Made by a program: the position numbers and the translations under genes. Below are positions 44,938 to 54,203 of a DNA stretch of 64,000 bases, piece after piece. The notes beneath the pieces are model-generated. The model was not told the origin of the DNA, ran no database searches, and saw only the letters and a list, made by a program, of their open reading frames with translations. This stretch comes from Zobellella endophytica. GTDB lineage: Bacteria; Pseudomonadota; Gammaproteobacteria; Enterobacterales; Aeromonadaceae. The stretch is taken from assembly GCF_003012775.1 (NCBI RefSeq), contig NZ_PXYG01000001.1, positions 124,001 through 188,000 on the forward strand. The letters run 5' to 3'. The stretch's first letter is position 1; each line of letters opens with the position of its first letter.

Positions 44938-46060
44938 CGGTCAGCGACACCCAATAGCCGGGACGGTAGTCGACGGGCAGGAAACGCTGGTGCAGCTCTT
45001 TGAAGGTGGCCTCCGGGTCGAGCTCGGCGAACAGCTCGGGGTGCAGCCACTTGGCCATCTGCTGGATGCCCACGAACTGGTAGGGGCTGTTGTAGAACTG
45101 GTGCCAGATGGCGTGCATCTGCTTGTGTTGCACCGCTTCGATGCCGGTCATGGCCGGGCGATGGGTCAGCGCCTCGAGCTTGCGCCGGGCTTCGGCCTGA
45201 TCCTGGCCCGGGCCCACGCCCACCCAGCCGCCGCCGGGCACATAGGCTTCCCACATGCCGCCGGTCACGATGACGTGGTTGGGGTTGGAGGCGATGATCT
45301 GCTCCGGGTGGAGGTTGCCGAAGGTGGCGGGAATGATGTCCCTGGCGATGTTCTCACCGCCGGCCAGTTCCACGAACTTGCCGAAGTTGTCGTCGCCGAA
45401 GCTCATGCAGCATTCTTCCGAGTAGCCGCCGGCCCGGTCGATGAACACCTGGGGCCGCTCTGGCTGATGCTGCTCGAGCACCTCCGTCACCCTGGCGATT
45501 TCGGCAGCGCGCCAGGCGATGAATTCCTCGGCCTTTTCCACTTCACCGAACAGCTGGCCGTAAAGGCGCAGGCTGGGCTCGGTGTGGGTGAAGGGGTGCT
45601 CGCGAAAATCCACGTACACCAGGGGAATGCCGGCGGCGGCCAGTTTCTCGATGTATTTGGCGTCTTCGGTGGCCTGCTTGGACTCGATGTTCATGATGAT
45701 GACATCGGGCTTGAGCGACACCGCCTGCTCGACGTCGAAGGTGCCGTCCTTGAAGCCGCCGAAGACGGGGATCTCGGCCATCTCGGGGAATTTTTCCAGA
45801 TAGGCGGCATAGTTGTCCGGATCGGCGCTGTTGAAGTCGTCACGCCAGCCGACGATGCGCTGGAAGGGATTCTCCCGGTCGAGCACGGCGGTGAGGTAAA
45901 CCTGGCGGCCTTCGCCCAGGATGACGCGTTGCACCGGTACCTCGACCTCCACCTGACGGTTGGCGATGTCGGTGACGGTAATGGTTTCGGCACTCAGGGC
46001 CAGCGACCAGACGGCCGCCACGGCGGTGATCGCCTTGGTCAGAAGGGGGCTTCGAAGCAT
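44927..46060 (-). CDS. Iron/siderophore ABC transporter substrate-binding protein
   Basis: The 377-aa protein has a signal peptide (to about SLALSA, residue 23) and a Peripla_BP_2 (TroA-like) fold: VTVTDIANRQVEVEVPVQRVILG at the start (in part), KPDVIIMNIES and FGNLHPEQIIASNPNHVIVTGG. It captures a ferric siderophore, haem or similar complex. It is the first gene of the operon, 39 bases downstream of a Fur-box-like sequence. Confidence 0.9.
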   Translation of the reverse strand: MLRSPLLTKAITAVAAVWSLALSAETITVTDIANRQVEVEVPVQRVILGEGRQVYLTAVLDRENPFQRIVGWRDDFNSADPDNYAAYLEKFPEMAEIPVFGGFKDGTFDVEQAVSLKPDVIIMNIESKQATEDAKYIEKLAAAGIPLVYVDFREHPFTHTEPSLRLYGQLFGEVEKAEEFIAWRAAEIARVTEVLEQHQPERPQVFIDRAGGYSEECCMSFGDDNFGKFVELAGGENIARDIIPATFGNLHPEQIIASNPNHVIVTGGMWEAYVPGGGWVGVGPGQDQAEARRKLEALTHRPAMTGIEAVQHKQMHAIWHQFYNSPYQFVGIQQMAKWLHPELFAELDPEATFKELHQRFLPVDYRPGYWVSLTDAD

Positions 46061-46099
46061 GGTGTTCTCGTGCGGTTATTAGGACGGGATATGATACTA

Positions 46100-46118
46100 C
46101 AAACGATTCTTATTTTGT
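46100..46118 (-). promoter_or_regulatory. Fur box upstream of the iron ABC operon
   Basis: The minus strand reads ACAAAATAAGAATCGTTTG, close to the Fur consensus of AT-rich hexamers around GATAAT/ATTATC. Iron-dependent repression of the operon is expected. Confidence 0.65.
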
Positions 46119-46253
46119 AAGTGGGAAGTATTCATTCCAATATCACACGGGGCAGATTTTAATCGTCGTCAAAAAACGTAACAGCAACAAATGATTAGCA
46201 AAGGGGAATAGCTTGGTATACTCATTGAGTACCATCATAACGAGGACTCGCTC

Positions 46254-46412
46254 ATGGATCTTATCCGCATTATCGTCGCCATTCTGCTGCCGCCCCTGGG
46301 GGTATTTTTGCAGGTGGGCTTCGGCAAGCACTTCTGGCTCAATATTCTGCTGACCCTGCTGGGCTATATCCCCGGCATCGTGCACGCGGTGTGGATCATC
46401 GCCAAAAAATGA
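46254..46412 (+). CDS. YqaE/Pmp3-family small membrane protein
   Basis: The 52-aa protein has two membrane helices with the family's LLPPLGVFLQVGF turn and the ending LGYIPGIVHAVWIIAKK. GAGG lies 8 bases before ATG 46254. Pmp3/YqaE proteins are stress-linked membrane proteins affecting membrane potential. The gene is followed after 30 bases by DUF4112. Confidence 0.9.
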   Translation: MDLIRIIVAILLPPLGVFLQVGFGKHFWLNILLTLLGYIPGIVHAVWIIAKK

Positions 46413-46442
46413 GCCGCCGGCCTTTATGCTCGGGAGCGGCGG

Positions 46443-46823
46443 ATGCCTGACCGGCGCCAGGAGCAAGCGGGCGGTGGTGCGGATGCCACCAGGGCTCGCC
46501 TGAGTCGTCTTGCCTGGCTGCTGGACAGCTCAATAAGGCTGCCCGGCGGCTTCAGGATTGGCCTGGACGGCCTTATCGGCCTGGTTCCCGGGGTGGGGGA
46601 TCTGGTCGCCGCCGGCCTGTCGGCCTATATCATCGCGGAAGCCGCCCGCATGAAGCTGCCCGCCGGCGTGCTGGCCCGCATGGGGCTGAATGTGCTGCTG
46701 GAGCTGCTGGTCGGCGCCATCCCGCTGTTCGGCGATCTGTTCGACTTCGCCTTCAAGGCCAACCAGCGCAACGTGCGGCTGATGGATGCCCACTTCGACA
46801 AGATGGATCGCACGCGGGCCTGA
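46443..46823 (+). CDS. DUF4112 membrane protein
   Basis: The 126-aa protein contains LDSSIRLPGGFRIGLDGLIGLVPGVGDLV (in part), the core of DUF4112, with two hydrophobic segments (about 44-66 and 80-100). Function unknown. It is probably cotranscribed with the YqaE gene. Confidence 0.88.
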   Translation: MPDRRQEQAGGGADATRARLSRLAWLLDSSIRLPGGFRIGLDGLIGLVPGVGDLVAAGLSAYIIAEAARMKLPAGVLARMGLNVLLELLVGAIPLFGDLFDFAFKANQRNVRLMDAHFDKMDRTRA

Positions 46824-46856
46824 GCGACGTGCTTGGGGCCATTTTGTTGAAGTGGA

Positions 46857-46883
46857 AGGGGCAACGCCTGTCGGCTTGCCCCT
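46857..46883. terminator. Hairpin between convergent genes
   Basis: AGGGGCAA and TTGCCCCT pair around an 11-base loop, between the DUF4112 and MHS-transporter stops. The T-run is weak. Confidence 0.5.
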
Positions 46884-46896
46884 CTGTCGTCCTGCC

Positions 46897-48228
46897 TCAG
46901 GGCAGGCTCTGCGCCGCCAGTTGGCGGCATTCCCGTCGATCCTGGTCGATCTCCGCCATGCTCAGGCGGGCGGTTTCCCGCAGCAGGCAGGAACACAGGG
47001 CGACCAACCCCAGGGCGCCGGCGGCATAGAGCGCCACCCCCAGGGGGTTCTGATCGCTGGCGATCAGGATGGCGGTGGCGATGCTCGAGGCGGTGCCGCC
47101 GCCCAGGGCCGCGCCTATCTGGTAGGTGGCGGAAATGCTGGAAAAGCGCATCTCCCGCGGGAACTGCTCGCCCAGAAAGGCGGGAATGGGCCCCTGGGTG
47201 GCCCCCATCAGGGCGCCGACGAGGGCATAGGCCGCGAGGCTGAGCCAGAGGCTGTGCTGGCTGATCAGCGGGAAGAAGGCGAAGAAGCCCGCCGCCATCA
47301 GGGCCGAACCCAGTATCATCACCCTTTTCCGGCCAATATGGTCGGACAGCAGGGCGAACAGCGGCGCGGAAATGACGATGGTGATCGACAGGGCAAAATC
47401 GAACAACAGGGCCTCGGTATTGCCGTAGCCGATCAGGGTCGCGTAAGACAGGAAGAAGGTGGTGCCGATATAGGCGATGGTGGTGTAGCCGAAAGCGACG
47501 CCGATGCACAGCAGCAGCTCCCGCGGCCGGGCGCGCAGGGCGGCGAGCAGCGGCACCGGGGTCTCTTTCTGACGGGGGGCGGGCGCTTCCCGCGGGGCCT
47601 GCAGCCGGGCGTAGAGGCCGATCAGCACCAGTACGCCGCCCAGCAGGAAGGGGATGCGCCAGGCAAAGCCGGTGAGATCGTCGTCGTAGGCCAGGCTGAC
47701 CGTGGCGAACACGGCGGAAGCCAGGATGCCGCCGATGCCGATGCCCATGCTGGTGAAACTGCCCCAGAGGCCGCGGCGGCCGCGGGGTGCGTTCTCGATG
47801 CCGAACAGGGCCGCGCCGCCCCATTCGCCGCCGGCGGCGAAGCCCTGCAGCAGACGCAGCAGCACCAGCAGGACCGGCGCCGCCACCCCCACACTCGCGT
47901 AGCTGGGCAGGCAGCCGATCAGCAGGGTGCTGACGCCCATCATCAGCAGGGTGAACACCAGCACCTTCTGGCGGCCCACCTTGTCGCCGAAGTGGCCGAA
48001 CACGATGCCGCCGAGCGGGCGGGCCAGAAAGCCGGCGCCGAAGGCGCTGAAGGCGATCAGGGTGGCGGTGAGCCGGTCCATCTCCGGGAAGAACACGGCG
48101 GGAAAGACCAGCGCCGCCGCGTAGCCGTAGATGAAGAAGTCGTAATACTCGAGGGCCGTCCCCATGCCGGAGACCCAGAAGGTCTTGCGGGCGGACAGGG
48201 CGCCCGTTCCTTGATGCTGATTGTCCAT
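46897..48228 (-). CDS. MFS transporter of the metabolite:H+ symporter (MHS) family
   Basis: The 443-aa protein has 12 helices and MHS hallmarks: SGMGTALEYYDFFIYGYAAAL (in part), GGIVFGHFGDKVGRQKVLV and LQGFAAGGEWGGAALFGIEN. It imports an organic acid or amide. AAGGAG lies 8 bases before ATG 48228; the same frame continues open to 49086 but only through the upstream gene in the wrong frame. It is the last gene of the unit with the C45 acyltransferase and amidohydrolase. Confidence 0.9.
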   Translation of the reverse strand: MDNQHQGTGALSARKTFWVSGMGTALEYYDFFIYGYAAALVFPAVFFPEMDRLTATLIAFSAFGAGFLARPLGGIVFGHFGDKVGRQKVLVFTLLMMGVSTLLIGCLPSYASVGVAAPVLLVLLRLLQGFAAGGEWGGAALFGIENAPRGRRGLWGSFTSMGIGIGGILASAVFATVSLAYDDDLTGFAWRIPFLLGGVLVLIGLYARLQAPREAPAPRQKETPVPLLAALRARPRELLLCIGVAFGYTTIAYIGTTFFLSYATLIGYGNTEALLFDFALSITIVISAPLFALLSDHIGRKRVMILGSALMAAGFFAFFPLISQHSLWLSLAAYALVGALMGATQGPIPAFLGEQFPREMRFSSISATYQIGAALGGGTASSIATAILIASDQNPLGVALYAAGALGLVALCSCLLRETARLSMAEIDQDRRECRQLAAQSLP

Positions 48229-48257
48229 TCCTTGTACTCCTTTACTGCTGTTTACGA

Positions 48258-49331
48258 TTAAAAACGGATCTGCCCCCGGCGGGCAAGCGCCATGGGGTTG
48301 CCGGCGCCGTATTCGAGCGCGCAGTTGTCCGTGTCGATGCCGACGGTGAGCAGGGTTTCCCAGCGCTCGGTGGGCGGCATGGCCGGATCGGGGGTAAAGC
48401 AGACGGGCGCCCGCTCTCCGGCCGCGCCGCACATGGCGGCGGCCCGTTGCCGGATATCCCCCTCTGCCATGGCGGCGCGGGCCGCATCCACATGCGCCAG
48501 CCGGGCATAGGTGGTGCCGGCGTCCGGGGTGCGTTCGCCGCGGCTCAGCGCCGGGTCCAGGAAGTGGTTGGTGTGGGTGAGCCAGCCGTCTGCGAGGGGT
48601 GGCACCACCGCCGTTCCCGCCGGTGCCAGTTCGATGCTGGCGGCACGGGGCGAAGCGTCCTCCCGGCTGAACACGGTCAGCACGGTGGAGGCGCTGACCC
48701 GGGCGGAGCGGGCGAGGGCGACGGCGTCCGCCACCGTGGTGGCCTCTTCCAGGATACGGCGGGCGATAGCGTGCACCGGCACCCCGGCATCGGCATGGTC
48801 GCTGGCGTGGTGGAGGATGTTGAAGTGCAGGCCCAGGCCGGCGCTGTTCACCCCTATCTTGCCGAGCATGCCGGACTCGGTAAACAGCTTGACGGTCAGG
48901 CCGCCACGGCCGAGCAGCCGCAGCATCAGGCCGTGGGGCACCAGGCTGTCGTGCCAGTCCCAGGTCTGGATGGTCCTGGGCGCCGCCATGCCCTTGGGGG
49001 CGTACACGGCGGTGGAGCATTCCCCTTCGGTGGCGGGCATGGTGGCGAGCACCTCGGTGCGGGCGTTGAGGCAGGCCAACTGCCATAACGGCAGACCGGC
49101 GCCGCTCGCCATGGCCGCCACCTCGCGGGCGAGGTCCGGGCTCCAGGCTTCGAGCGCGCCCAGGCTCCGCTCGCCGAGGGTACGGGCCTGCTGCAGGCTC
49201 ACGCCCACTTGGGGGAAGAAGTCGAGATAGAGCCGGACCGTGTGGGCGATTTCATCGGCCCATTGTTCACCCAACTGCCGGCCACGGGCTTCGGGATCCT
49301 GGATATCGGTACTGAAGGTATGGATATGCAC
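48258..49331 (-). CDS. C45-type Ntn-hydrolase / acyl-transferase (6-APA acyltransferase family)
   Basis: The 357-aa protein belongs to the acyl-CoA:6-aminopenicillanate acyltransferase-like family. EGECSTAVYAP places the nucleophile Cys105 that would be exposed by autocleavage, followed by TIQTWDWHD and GKIGVNSAGLGLHFN. Members hydrolyse or transfer N-acyl groups. Start GTG 49331 is preferred to GTG 49340 because AAGGAG lies 8 bases upstream. It sits between an exported amidohydrolase and an MHS importer, so it probably acts on an imported amide. Confidence 0.82.
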   Translation of the reverse strand: MHIHTFSTDIQDPEARGRQLGEQWADEIAHTVRLYLDFFPQVGVSLQQARTLGERSLGALEAWSPDLAREVAAMASGAGLPLWQLACLNARTEVLATMPATEGECSTAVYAPKGMAAPRTIQTWDWHDSLVPHGLMLRLLGRGGLTVKLFTESGMLGKIGVNSAGLGLHFNILHHASDHADAGVPVHAIARRILEEATTVADAVALARSARVSASTVLTVFSREDASPRAASIELAPAGTAVVPPLADGWLTHTNHFLDPALSRGERTPDAGTTYARLAHVDAARAAMAEGDIRQRAAAMCGAAGERAPVCFTPDPAMPPTERWETLLTVGIDTDNCALEYGAGNPMALARRGQIRF

Positions 49332-49384
49332 TGAAATCACTCCTTGTTGTTATTGCGGTAATGGCGTCATGAAGCGGCGCGGCC

Positions 49385-51124
49385 TCAGTCGGGCCGGGCG
49401 TCGTCCCGGCGGAAGACTTCCCGTCCGGCAAAAAAGGTGTTGAGCACCCGGGTGTCGCGCAGCTGTTGCGGCGCGACACCGAAGACGTCCCGGTCGAGCA
49501 CGATCAGGTCCGCCTGCTTGCCGGGCTCGAGGGAGCCGGTCTTGTGGTCGAGGCGCAGGGCCCGGGCCCCGTTGAGGGTGTAGGCCAGGAGCATGGCTTC
49601 GCGGTCGATGGTTTCGTCGGCGTTGAGCAGGCCCTTCGGCCCTTGGCGGCTGACCGCCTGGTAGATGGCCTTCCACGGGTCGGCGGTGGTGATCGGCCAG
49701 TCGCTGGCGCCGGCGAGGGTGGCCCCCTGTTGCAGCAGCGAGCGGGCCGGGTACATGTAGTGGTAGGCCATGGCGCTGACGTAGGGCTGCACCAGGTCCA
49801 CGCTCATTTCGTCGGCCATGGCCCAGTACAGCTGCATGGAGGCGATGACGTCGAGCGGCTTGAAGCGGGCGAACTCCTCGGGGTTGACCAGTTGCAGGTG
49901 GGTGATGGAGTGGGGCACGCCGCTGTTGCGCTGCCGGCGCGCCTGCTCGATGGCGTTGAGCGACTCGCGCACCGCGCGGTCGCCGATGGCGTGCACGTGT
50001 ACCAGCCAGCCGCGGGCGTCGGCGGCGTCGACCAGCCGGGCGAAGTCCTCGGGCTCGAACAGCAGCTCGCCGCGCTGGCCCGAGTTCCGGTAAGGTTCGA
50101 GCAGGGCGGCGCTCTGGGCCGGATGCTCGGCCACGCCGTCGGCGAACACCTTGATCCCGGGCAGGCTCAGGTTGGGGATATTGGCAAACCGCCGGCGCAC
50201 CCGATCCAGCTCGTCCAGATCGGCGGGACCGGCCTTGGCGTCTGCCATCAGCAGGGCGGCCACGTGGGCATTGAGTTCGCCCCGCTCCGCCAGCGCCCGG
50301 TAGGCGGGGAGCACGCCGACGGATGCATTGTCGATGGGCCCACCGGGGTTCTCGTTGGCCAGCGGCTCCATCCAGGCGGTGATGCCGAGGCGGTGGTAGT
50401 GGCGCATGGCATCGCGCGCGGCGACCAGCAGTTCGGCATCGCCGGCCAGCGGCAGCAGCTCATGGACCTGATAGAGTCCTTCATCGACCAGGAAGCCGTT
50501 GGCCTCGCCGTCCGGGTGCCGGCCGATGGTGGCGATCTTTTCGCCCCCCAGGGCCGCGATCCGGGCGGCGTCGATGCCGGCGCGTTTGAGCATGGCCTGG
50601 TTGGCCCAGCCGGTGTGGTAGTCCCAGCCCGCGAACAGCATGGGCACCCCGGCCCATTCGCCCCGGTTGAAGCGTTGCTCGAACTCCGCGATCTGCTCCC
50701 AGTAGCGGGAAGGCAGGCCACCCACCACCAGGAAGTCGCCGCGCCTGGCCTTGCCGTCGTCGCGCCACTGGCGCAGGCGCCGCTCCAGCTCGTCGAACGG
50801 CAGCCAGTCGCCGTCCAGGCTGGCCTGGCGCAGCTGCAGGCCGCCCTTGACCACATGGGCGTGGGAGTCGACAAGGCCGGGCATCAGCACCTTGCCGTTG
50901 AGGGCGATGTGGGTGGTGCCCTCGCCGCCGAGGGGGAGGATGTCCTCGTCGGTGCCCACCGCCAGGATCCGGCCCTGCTCGATGGCCACCGCCTGCTGCA
51001 GGGGCTGGCCCGCGACCGCGGTGAACACCTTGCCGCCGTGCAGGATGAGATCGGGGGCGGCCATCGTTTCCCATGAGGAAAAAGCGAGGGCCGTGGTCAG
51101 CAGCGATGGTAAGAGTCCCTTCAT
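49385..51124 (-). CDS. Exported amidohydrolase (YtcJ-like, amidohydrolase 3)
   Basis: The 579-aa protein has a signal peptide (MKGLLPSLLTTALAFSSWETMA) and the YtcJ-type metal hydrolase fold. LVDSHAH (H88, H90) gives the first metal ligands, HVHAIGDRAV and SITHLQLVNPEEF the next, and GASDWPITTADPW the late Asp. Periplasmic location is unusual for this family and suggests it prepares a substrate for import by the MHS carrier. ATG 51124 has AGGG 8 bases upstream. It is divergent from the LysR gene 106 bases away. Confidence 0.85.
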   Translation of the reverse strand: MKGLLPSLLTTALAFSSWETMAAPDLILHGGKVFTAVAGQPLQQAVAIEQGRILAVGTDEDILPLGGEGTTHIALNGKVLMPGLVDSHAHVVKGGLQLRQASLDGDWLPFDELERRLRQWRDDGKARRGDFLVVGGLPSRYWEQIAEFEQRFNRGEWAGVPMLFAGWDYHTGWANQAMLKRAGIDAARIAALGGEKIATIGRHPDGEANGFLVDEGLYQVHELLPLAGDAELLVAARDAMRHYHRLGITAWMEPLANENPGGPIDNASVGVLPAYRALAERGELNAHVAALLMADAKAGPADLDELDRVRRRFANIPNLSLPGIKVFADGVAEHPAQSAALLEPYRNSGQRGELLFEPEDFARLVDAADARGWLVHVHAIGDRAVRESLNAIEQARRQRNSGVPHSITHLQLVNPEEFARFKPLDVIASMQLYWAMADEMSVDLVQPYVSAMAYHYMYPARSLLQQGATLAGASDWPITTADPWKAIYQAVSRQGPKGLLNADETIDREAMLLAYTLNGARALRLDHKTGSLEPGKQADLIVLDRDVFGVAPQQLRDTRVLNTFFAGREVFRRDDARPD

Positions 51125-51230
51125 GTTAATCACCCTGGCTGGTTGTTAATTGTTTGATATATTAGCCGGGGTGTTCTTGCCCCATCATTACCCCTTTGCA
51201 CACAACTTTTTTTCCAGTGAGGAAAAAATC

Positions 51231-52151
51231 ATGGACAAGCTGAGCGTGCTCACCACTTTCGTCACCGCCGCCGAGCTGGGCAGCTTCAGCCGGGCCGCCG
51301 AACGGCTGGGCAAGACGCCGTCCGCCGTCACCAAGGCGGTGGCGCAGCTCGAGGCCGAGCTCGGCACCCGGCTGTTTGAGCGCACCACCCGGCAGATGGC
51401 GTTGACGGAAGCGGGCCACACCTACCTGGAAGGAACCCGCCAGGCGCTGATGCAGCTGCAGATCGCCGGCGAGGAAGTGGAGCAGCTGCAGCAGGAGCTG
51501 CGCGGCCGGCTGCGCATCATTTCGCCGCCGTCCTTCGCACCCGCCTTTCTGCGCGAAGTGTGCTGCCGTTTTATGACCGAACATCCCCTGGTGCGGCTGG
51601 AGGTGGACCTGAAGGAAGGGAGCCAGGACCTGATCGAGGGCGGCTACGATCTGGCGGTGCGGGACGGGCCCACCGATCTGCCGGGGCTGATCGCCCAGCC
51701 CCTGTTGGAAAACCGGGTGGTGCTGTGCGCCAGCCCCGCCTACCTGGCCCGCAAGGGCATGGAAGTGACGCTGGACAACATCGAGCAGCACGACTGGCTG
51801 ATCCTGCGCAACCCGCTGCTCAGCCGCCATTACTGGTGGGTGGAGCTGGAAGGCAGGAACACCCGCCTGCGGCAACCGGTCCCCCGGCTGACGAGCGATG
51901 ATTACGACTTTCTGCTGGCCTGCCTGCTCGACGGCCAAGGCCTGCAGTTTGTCCCCACCTGGAGCGTGGCGCCCTACCTGGCCCGCGGCGAACTGGTGGA
52001 GGTGCGGGTGAACCAGTGGCGGGTGCTCAGCGCCTTCGGCCCCTGGATCCACGCCATCTTTCCTCCCCATTGCCGCAACAACCGCAAGGTGAAAGCCTTT
52101 ATCGAGCTGTTGAAGGCCCATGTGCAGGAAAGCGGACGCTGCGCGCGCTGA
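51231..52151 (+). CDS. LysR-family transcriptional regulator
   Basis: The 306-aa protein starts MDKLSVLTTFVTAAELGSF with an HTH containing KTPSAVTKAVAQLEAELG and a full effector domain. GAGGA lies 7 bases before ATG 51231. It is divergent from the amidohydrolase-acyltransferase-MHS operon and is its likely regulator. Confidence 0.9.
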   Translation: MDKLSVLTTFVTAAELGSFSRAAERLGKTPSAVTKAVAQLEAELGTRLFERTTRQMALTEAGHTYLEGTRQALMQLQIAGEEVEQLQQELRGRLRIISPPSFAPAFLREVCCRFMTEHPLVRLEVDLKEGSQDLIEGGYDLAVRDGPTDLPGLIAQPLLENRVVLCASPAYLARKGMEVTLDNIEQHDWLILRNPLLSRHYWWVELEGRNTRLRQPVPRLTSDDYDFLLACLLDGQGLQFVPTWSVAPYLARGELVEVRVNQWRVLSAFGPWIHAIFPPHCRNNRKVKAFIELLKAHVQESGRCAR

Positions 52152-52300
52152 TGTTCATCACCGCTGTTCTCGATTTGCCATTCCCGCTGCCAGCCTTGTC
52201 ACTCCCGCGCAGGCGCTGAGGAGTCCAGGGGCTTGCTCCGTTGATAGCGGCGAGATGGCAAGCCCGCCATTGTTGTGTGGATTGCGCCTCCTTTTTTAGT

Positions 52301-52317
52301 TAGTTAGTCTAACTAAA
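52301..52317. promoter_or_regulatory. Palindromic MarR operator
   Basis: TTAGTTAGTCTAACTAA is a perfect 8-bp dyad around one base, 20 bases upstream of the marR start, overlapping the expected promoter. Autorepression and control of the efflux gene follow. Confidence 0.7.
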
Positions 52318-52337
52318 ATTATTTCGGAGAAGATCCC

Positions 52338-52811
52338 ATGACACTGACCGACAGCCTGAAGCAACTGGAGTGGTTTATCTGGCACCGCTGGCGCGAGCAT
52401 TCGCGCCAGAGCGGCAGCATGGAGCTGACCAGCAGCGAACTGGAATACCTCTATGCGCTGATGTCGGCCCAGGGGCCGGGCCTGCGGCTGACCGAACTGG
52501 CGGCGCTGATGCAGGTGAGCAAGGCCTCGGCCAGCACCATGGCGCGCAAGCTGGATCGCCAGGGTTACCTGCGGCGCGAAGCCTGCCCCGAGGACGCCCG
52601 GGCCAGCCGCCTGTTGCCCACCGACAAGGCGCTCTACCTGCAGAAGGAAGAAACCAGCGTCTACCGGGAAACGGCGACGGCCATGGGGCGGGCGCTGAGC
52701 GAGGAAGAGCTCGCCCAGCTCGAACGGCTGTTGGCCAAGGCCTGTCGCGCCCTGGAACTGCCCCAGGCGCCGCTGCCCGTGCCGGATATTTCCCCCCGCA
52801 AACAGGACTGA
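52338..52811 (+). CDS. MarR-family regulator
   Basis: The 157-aa winged-helix protein has LTELAALMQVSKASASTMARKLDRQGYLRREACPEDARA (shown in parts as helix and wing), typical of MarR. It ends 4 bases before the MATE gene and is expected to repress it through the TTAGTTAG palindrome. Confidence 0.92.
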   Translation: MTLTDSLKQLEWFIWHRWREHSRQSGSMELTSSELEYLYALMSAQGPGLRLTELAALMQVSKASASTMARKLDRQGYLRREACPEDARASRLLPTDKALYLQKEETSVYRETATAMGRALSEEELAQLERLLAKACRALELPQAPLPVPDISPRKQD

Positions 52812-52815
52812 CACC

Positions 52816-54168
52816 ATGAACCTGAGTTCGGCGCCGCTCCAGCGCGCCTTTTGGCATTACACCCTGCCTTCTCTGGCCGCGCTGCTGGTCAGCGGCACCT
52901 ATCAGGTGGTCGACGGCATTTTCGTCGGCCACTTTATCGGCGGCGACGGCCTGGCCGGCATCAACCTGGCCTGGCCCTGGGTGGGCGTCATGCTGGCCAC
53001 CGGCATGATGATCGGCATCGGTACCGGGGCCCAGGCGTCCCTGGCCCAGGGTGGCGGCAAGCGCGGCCGGGCCGCCCTGTTTGTGGCCCAGGGGTTGTGG
53101 CTGCTGCCGCTGCTGGGGTTGCCGCTGGCACTGGTGTTGACCCGCTCGAGCCCGTTATTCCTGGTCTGGCAGGGGGCCGAGGGTGCGGCGGCGGCCCATG
53201 CCCAGAACTACCTGGATCTGATGGCGCCGGCCACGCCCCTGGTAATAGCCAGCGTGGCGCTGCCGTTTCTGGTGCGCAACCTCGGGGCGCCCCGGCTGGC
53301 GACCCTGGCGCTGCTGCTGGGGGCCGTCGGCAATATCCTGCTCGATGCGGTTTTTATCGCCTGGCTGCAGTGGGGGCTGACCGGCGCCGCCCTGGCCACC
53401 CTGCTGAGCGAGGCGCTGGTGGTGGTGCTGTGCCTGGGCTTCGTGCTGAGCCGCCACAGCCGGGCGCCGCTGGACCGCCGGGCCTGGCGGTGGCGGCCGA
53501 GGGCGGGCACCGTGCTGCTGGGCACCGGCTTTTCCAGTATGCTGATGTACCTGTACCTCAGCCTGGCGGTGGTGCTGCACAACCTGCTGCTGCTCAAACA
53601 TGGCCAGGCGGTGCAGGTGGCGGCCTACGGCATCGCCGGCTACCTGATGGCTTTCTACTACCTGGCGGCGGAAGGGGTGGCCGGGGGCATGCAGCCCCTG
53701 GTGAGCTACTACCAGGGCGCCGGTCAGACGGCGCGGGTGCGCCAGACTCTGCGCCTGGCCTGCCTGGTCGGGGTGGGGGGCGGTGTGCTGCTGGTACTGG
53801 CCATGATGGCGGCGCCGGCCTGGTTCGCCTCGGTCTTTATGGGGGAGGATCCGGCCCTGCTGGCGGCCACCACCTGGGCCATCCGGCTGCACCTGTGGGC
53901 CCTGTTCCTGGACGGCTTCCTGGTGCTGGCGGCCTGCTGGTTCCAGTCTCTCGGCCTGGGCCGCAAGGCGACCCTGATCACCCTGGGCAACATGCTGATC
54001 CAGCTGCCCTTTCTGGCGTTGTTGCCGCTCTGGCTGGGGCTGGACGGGGTCTGGCTGGCGCTGCCCCTGTCCAACGTCTGCCTGTCGTTGTTCGCCGGTT
54101 GGCTGCTGTGGCGGCAGTGGCGGCGGCTGGCACCAGGGCCAGCCGCCGCCACTGGCGAGCGATCCTGA
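52816..54168 (+). CDS. MATE-family multidrug efflux transporter
   Basis: The 450-aa membrane protein has 12 helices in two MatE halves (YQVVDGIFVGHFIGGDGLAGI, in part, is the helix-1/2 signature). It exports cationic or other toxic compounds using Na+ or H+. It is in an operon with MarR. Confidence 0.9.
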   Translation: MNLSSAPLQRAFWHYTLPSLAALLVSGTYQVVDGIFVGHFIGGDGLAGINLAWPWVGVMLATGMMIGIGTGAQASLAQGGGKRGRAALFVAQGLWLLPLLGLPLALVLTRSSPLFLVWQGAEGAAAAHAQNYLDLMAPATPLVIASVALPFLVRNLGAPRLATLALLLGAVGNILLDAVFIAWLQWGLTGAALATLLSEALVVVLCLGFVLSRHSRAPLDRRAWRWRPRAGTVLLGTGFSSMLMYLYLSLAVVLHNLLLLKHGQAVQVAAYGIAGYLMAFYYLAAEGVAGGMQPLVSYYQGAGQTARVRQTLRLACLVGVGGGVLLVLAMMAAPAWFASVFMGEDPALLAATTWAIRLHLWALFLDGFLVLAACWFQSLGLGRKATLITLGNMLIQLPFLALLPLWLGLDGVWLALPLSNVCLSLFAGWLLWRQWRRLAPGPAAATGERS

Positions 54169-54203
54169 AATGGGCACAGTCGGCGCTCGTGTGCCGGGAG
54201 TGA

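Noticed and set aside
46897-49086. 729-aa apparent fusion of an unknown domain with the MHS transporter
   Set aside because: The first 286 residues are the C45 acyltransferase gene read in the wrong frame; a good ribosome site fixes the transporter start at 48228.
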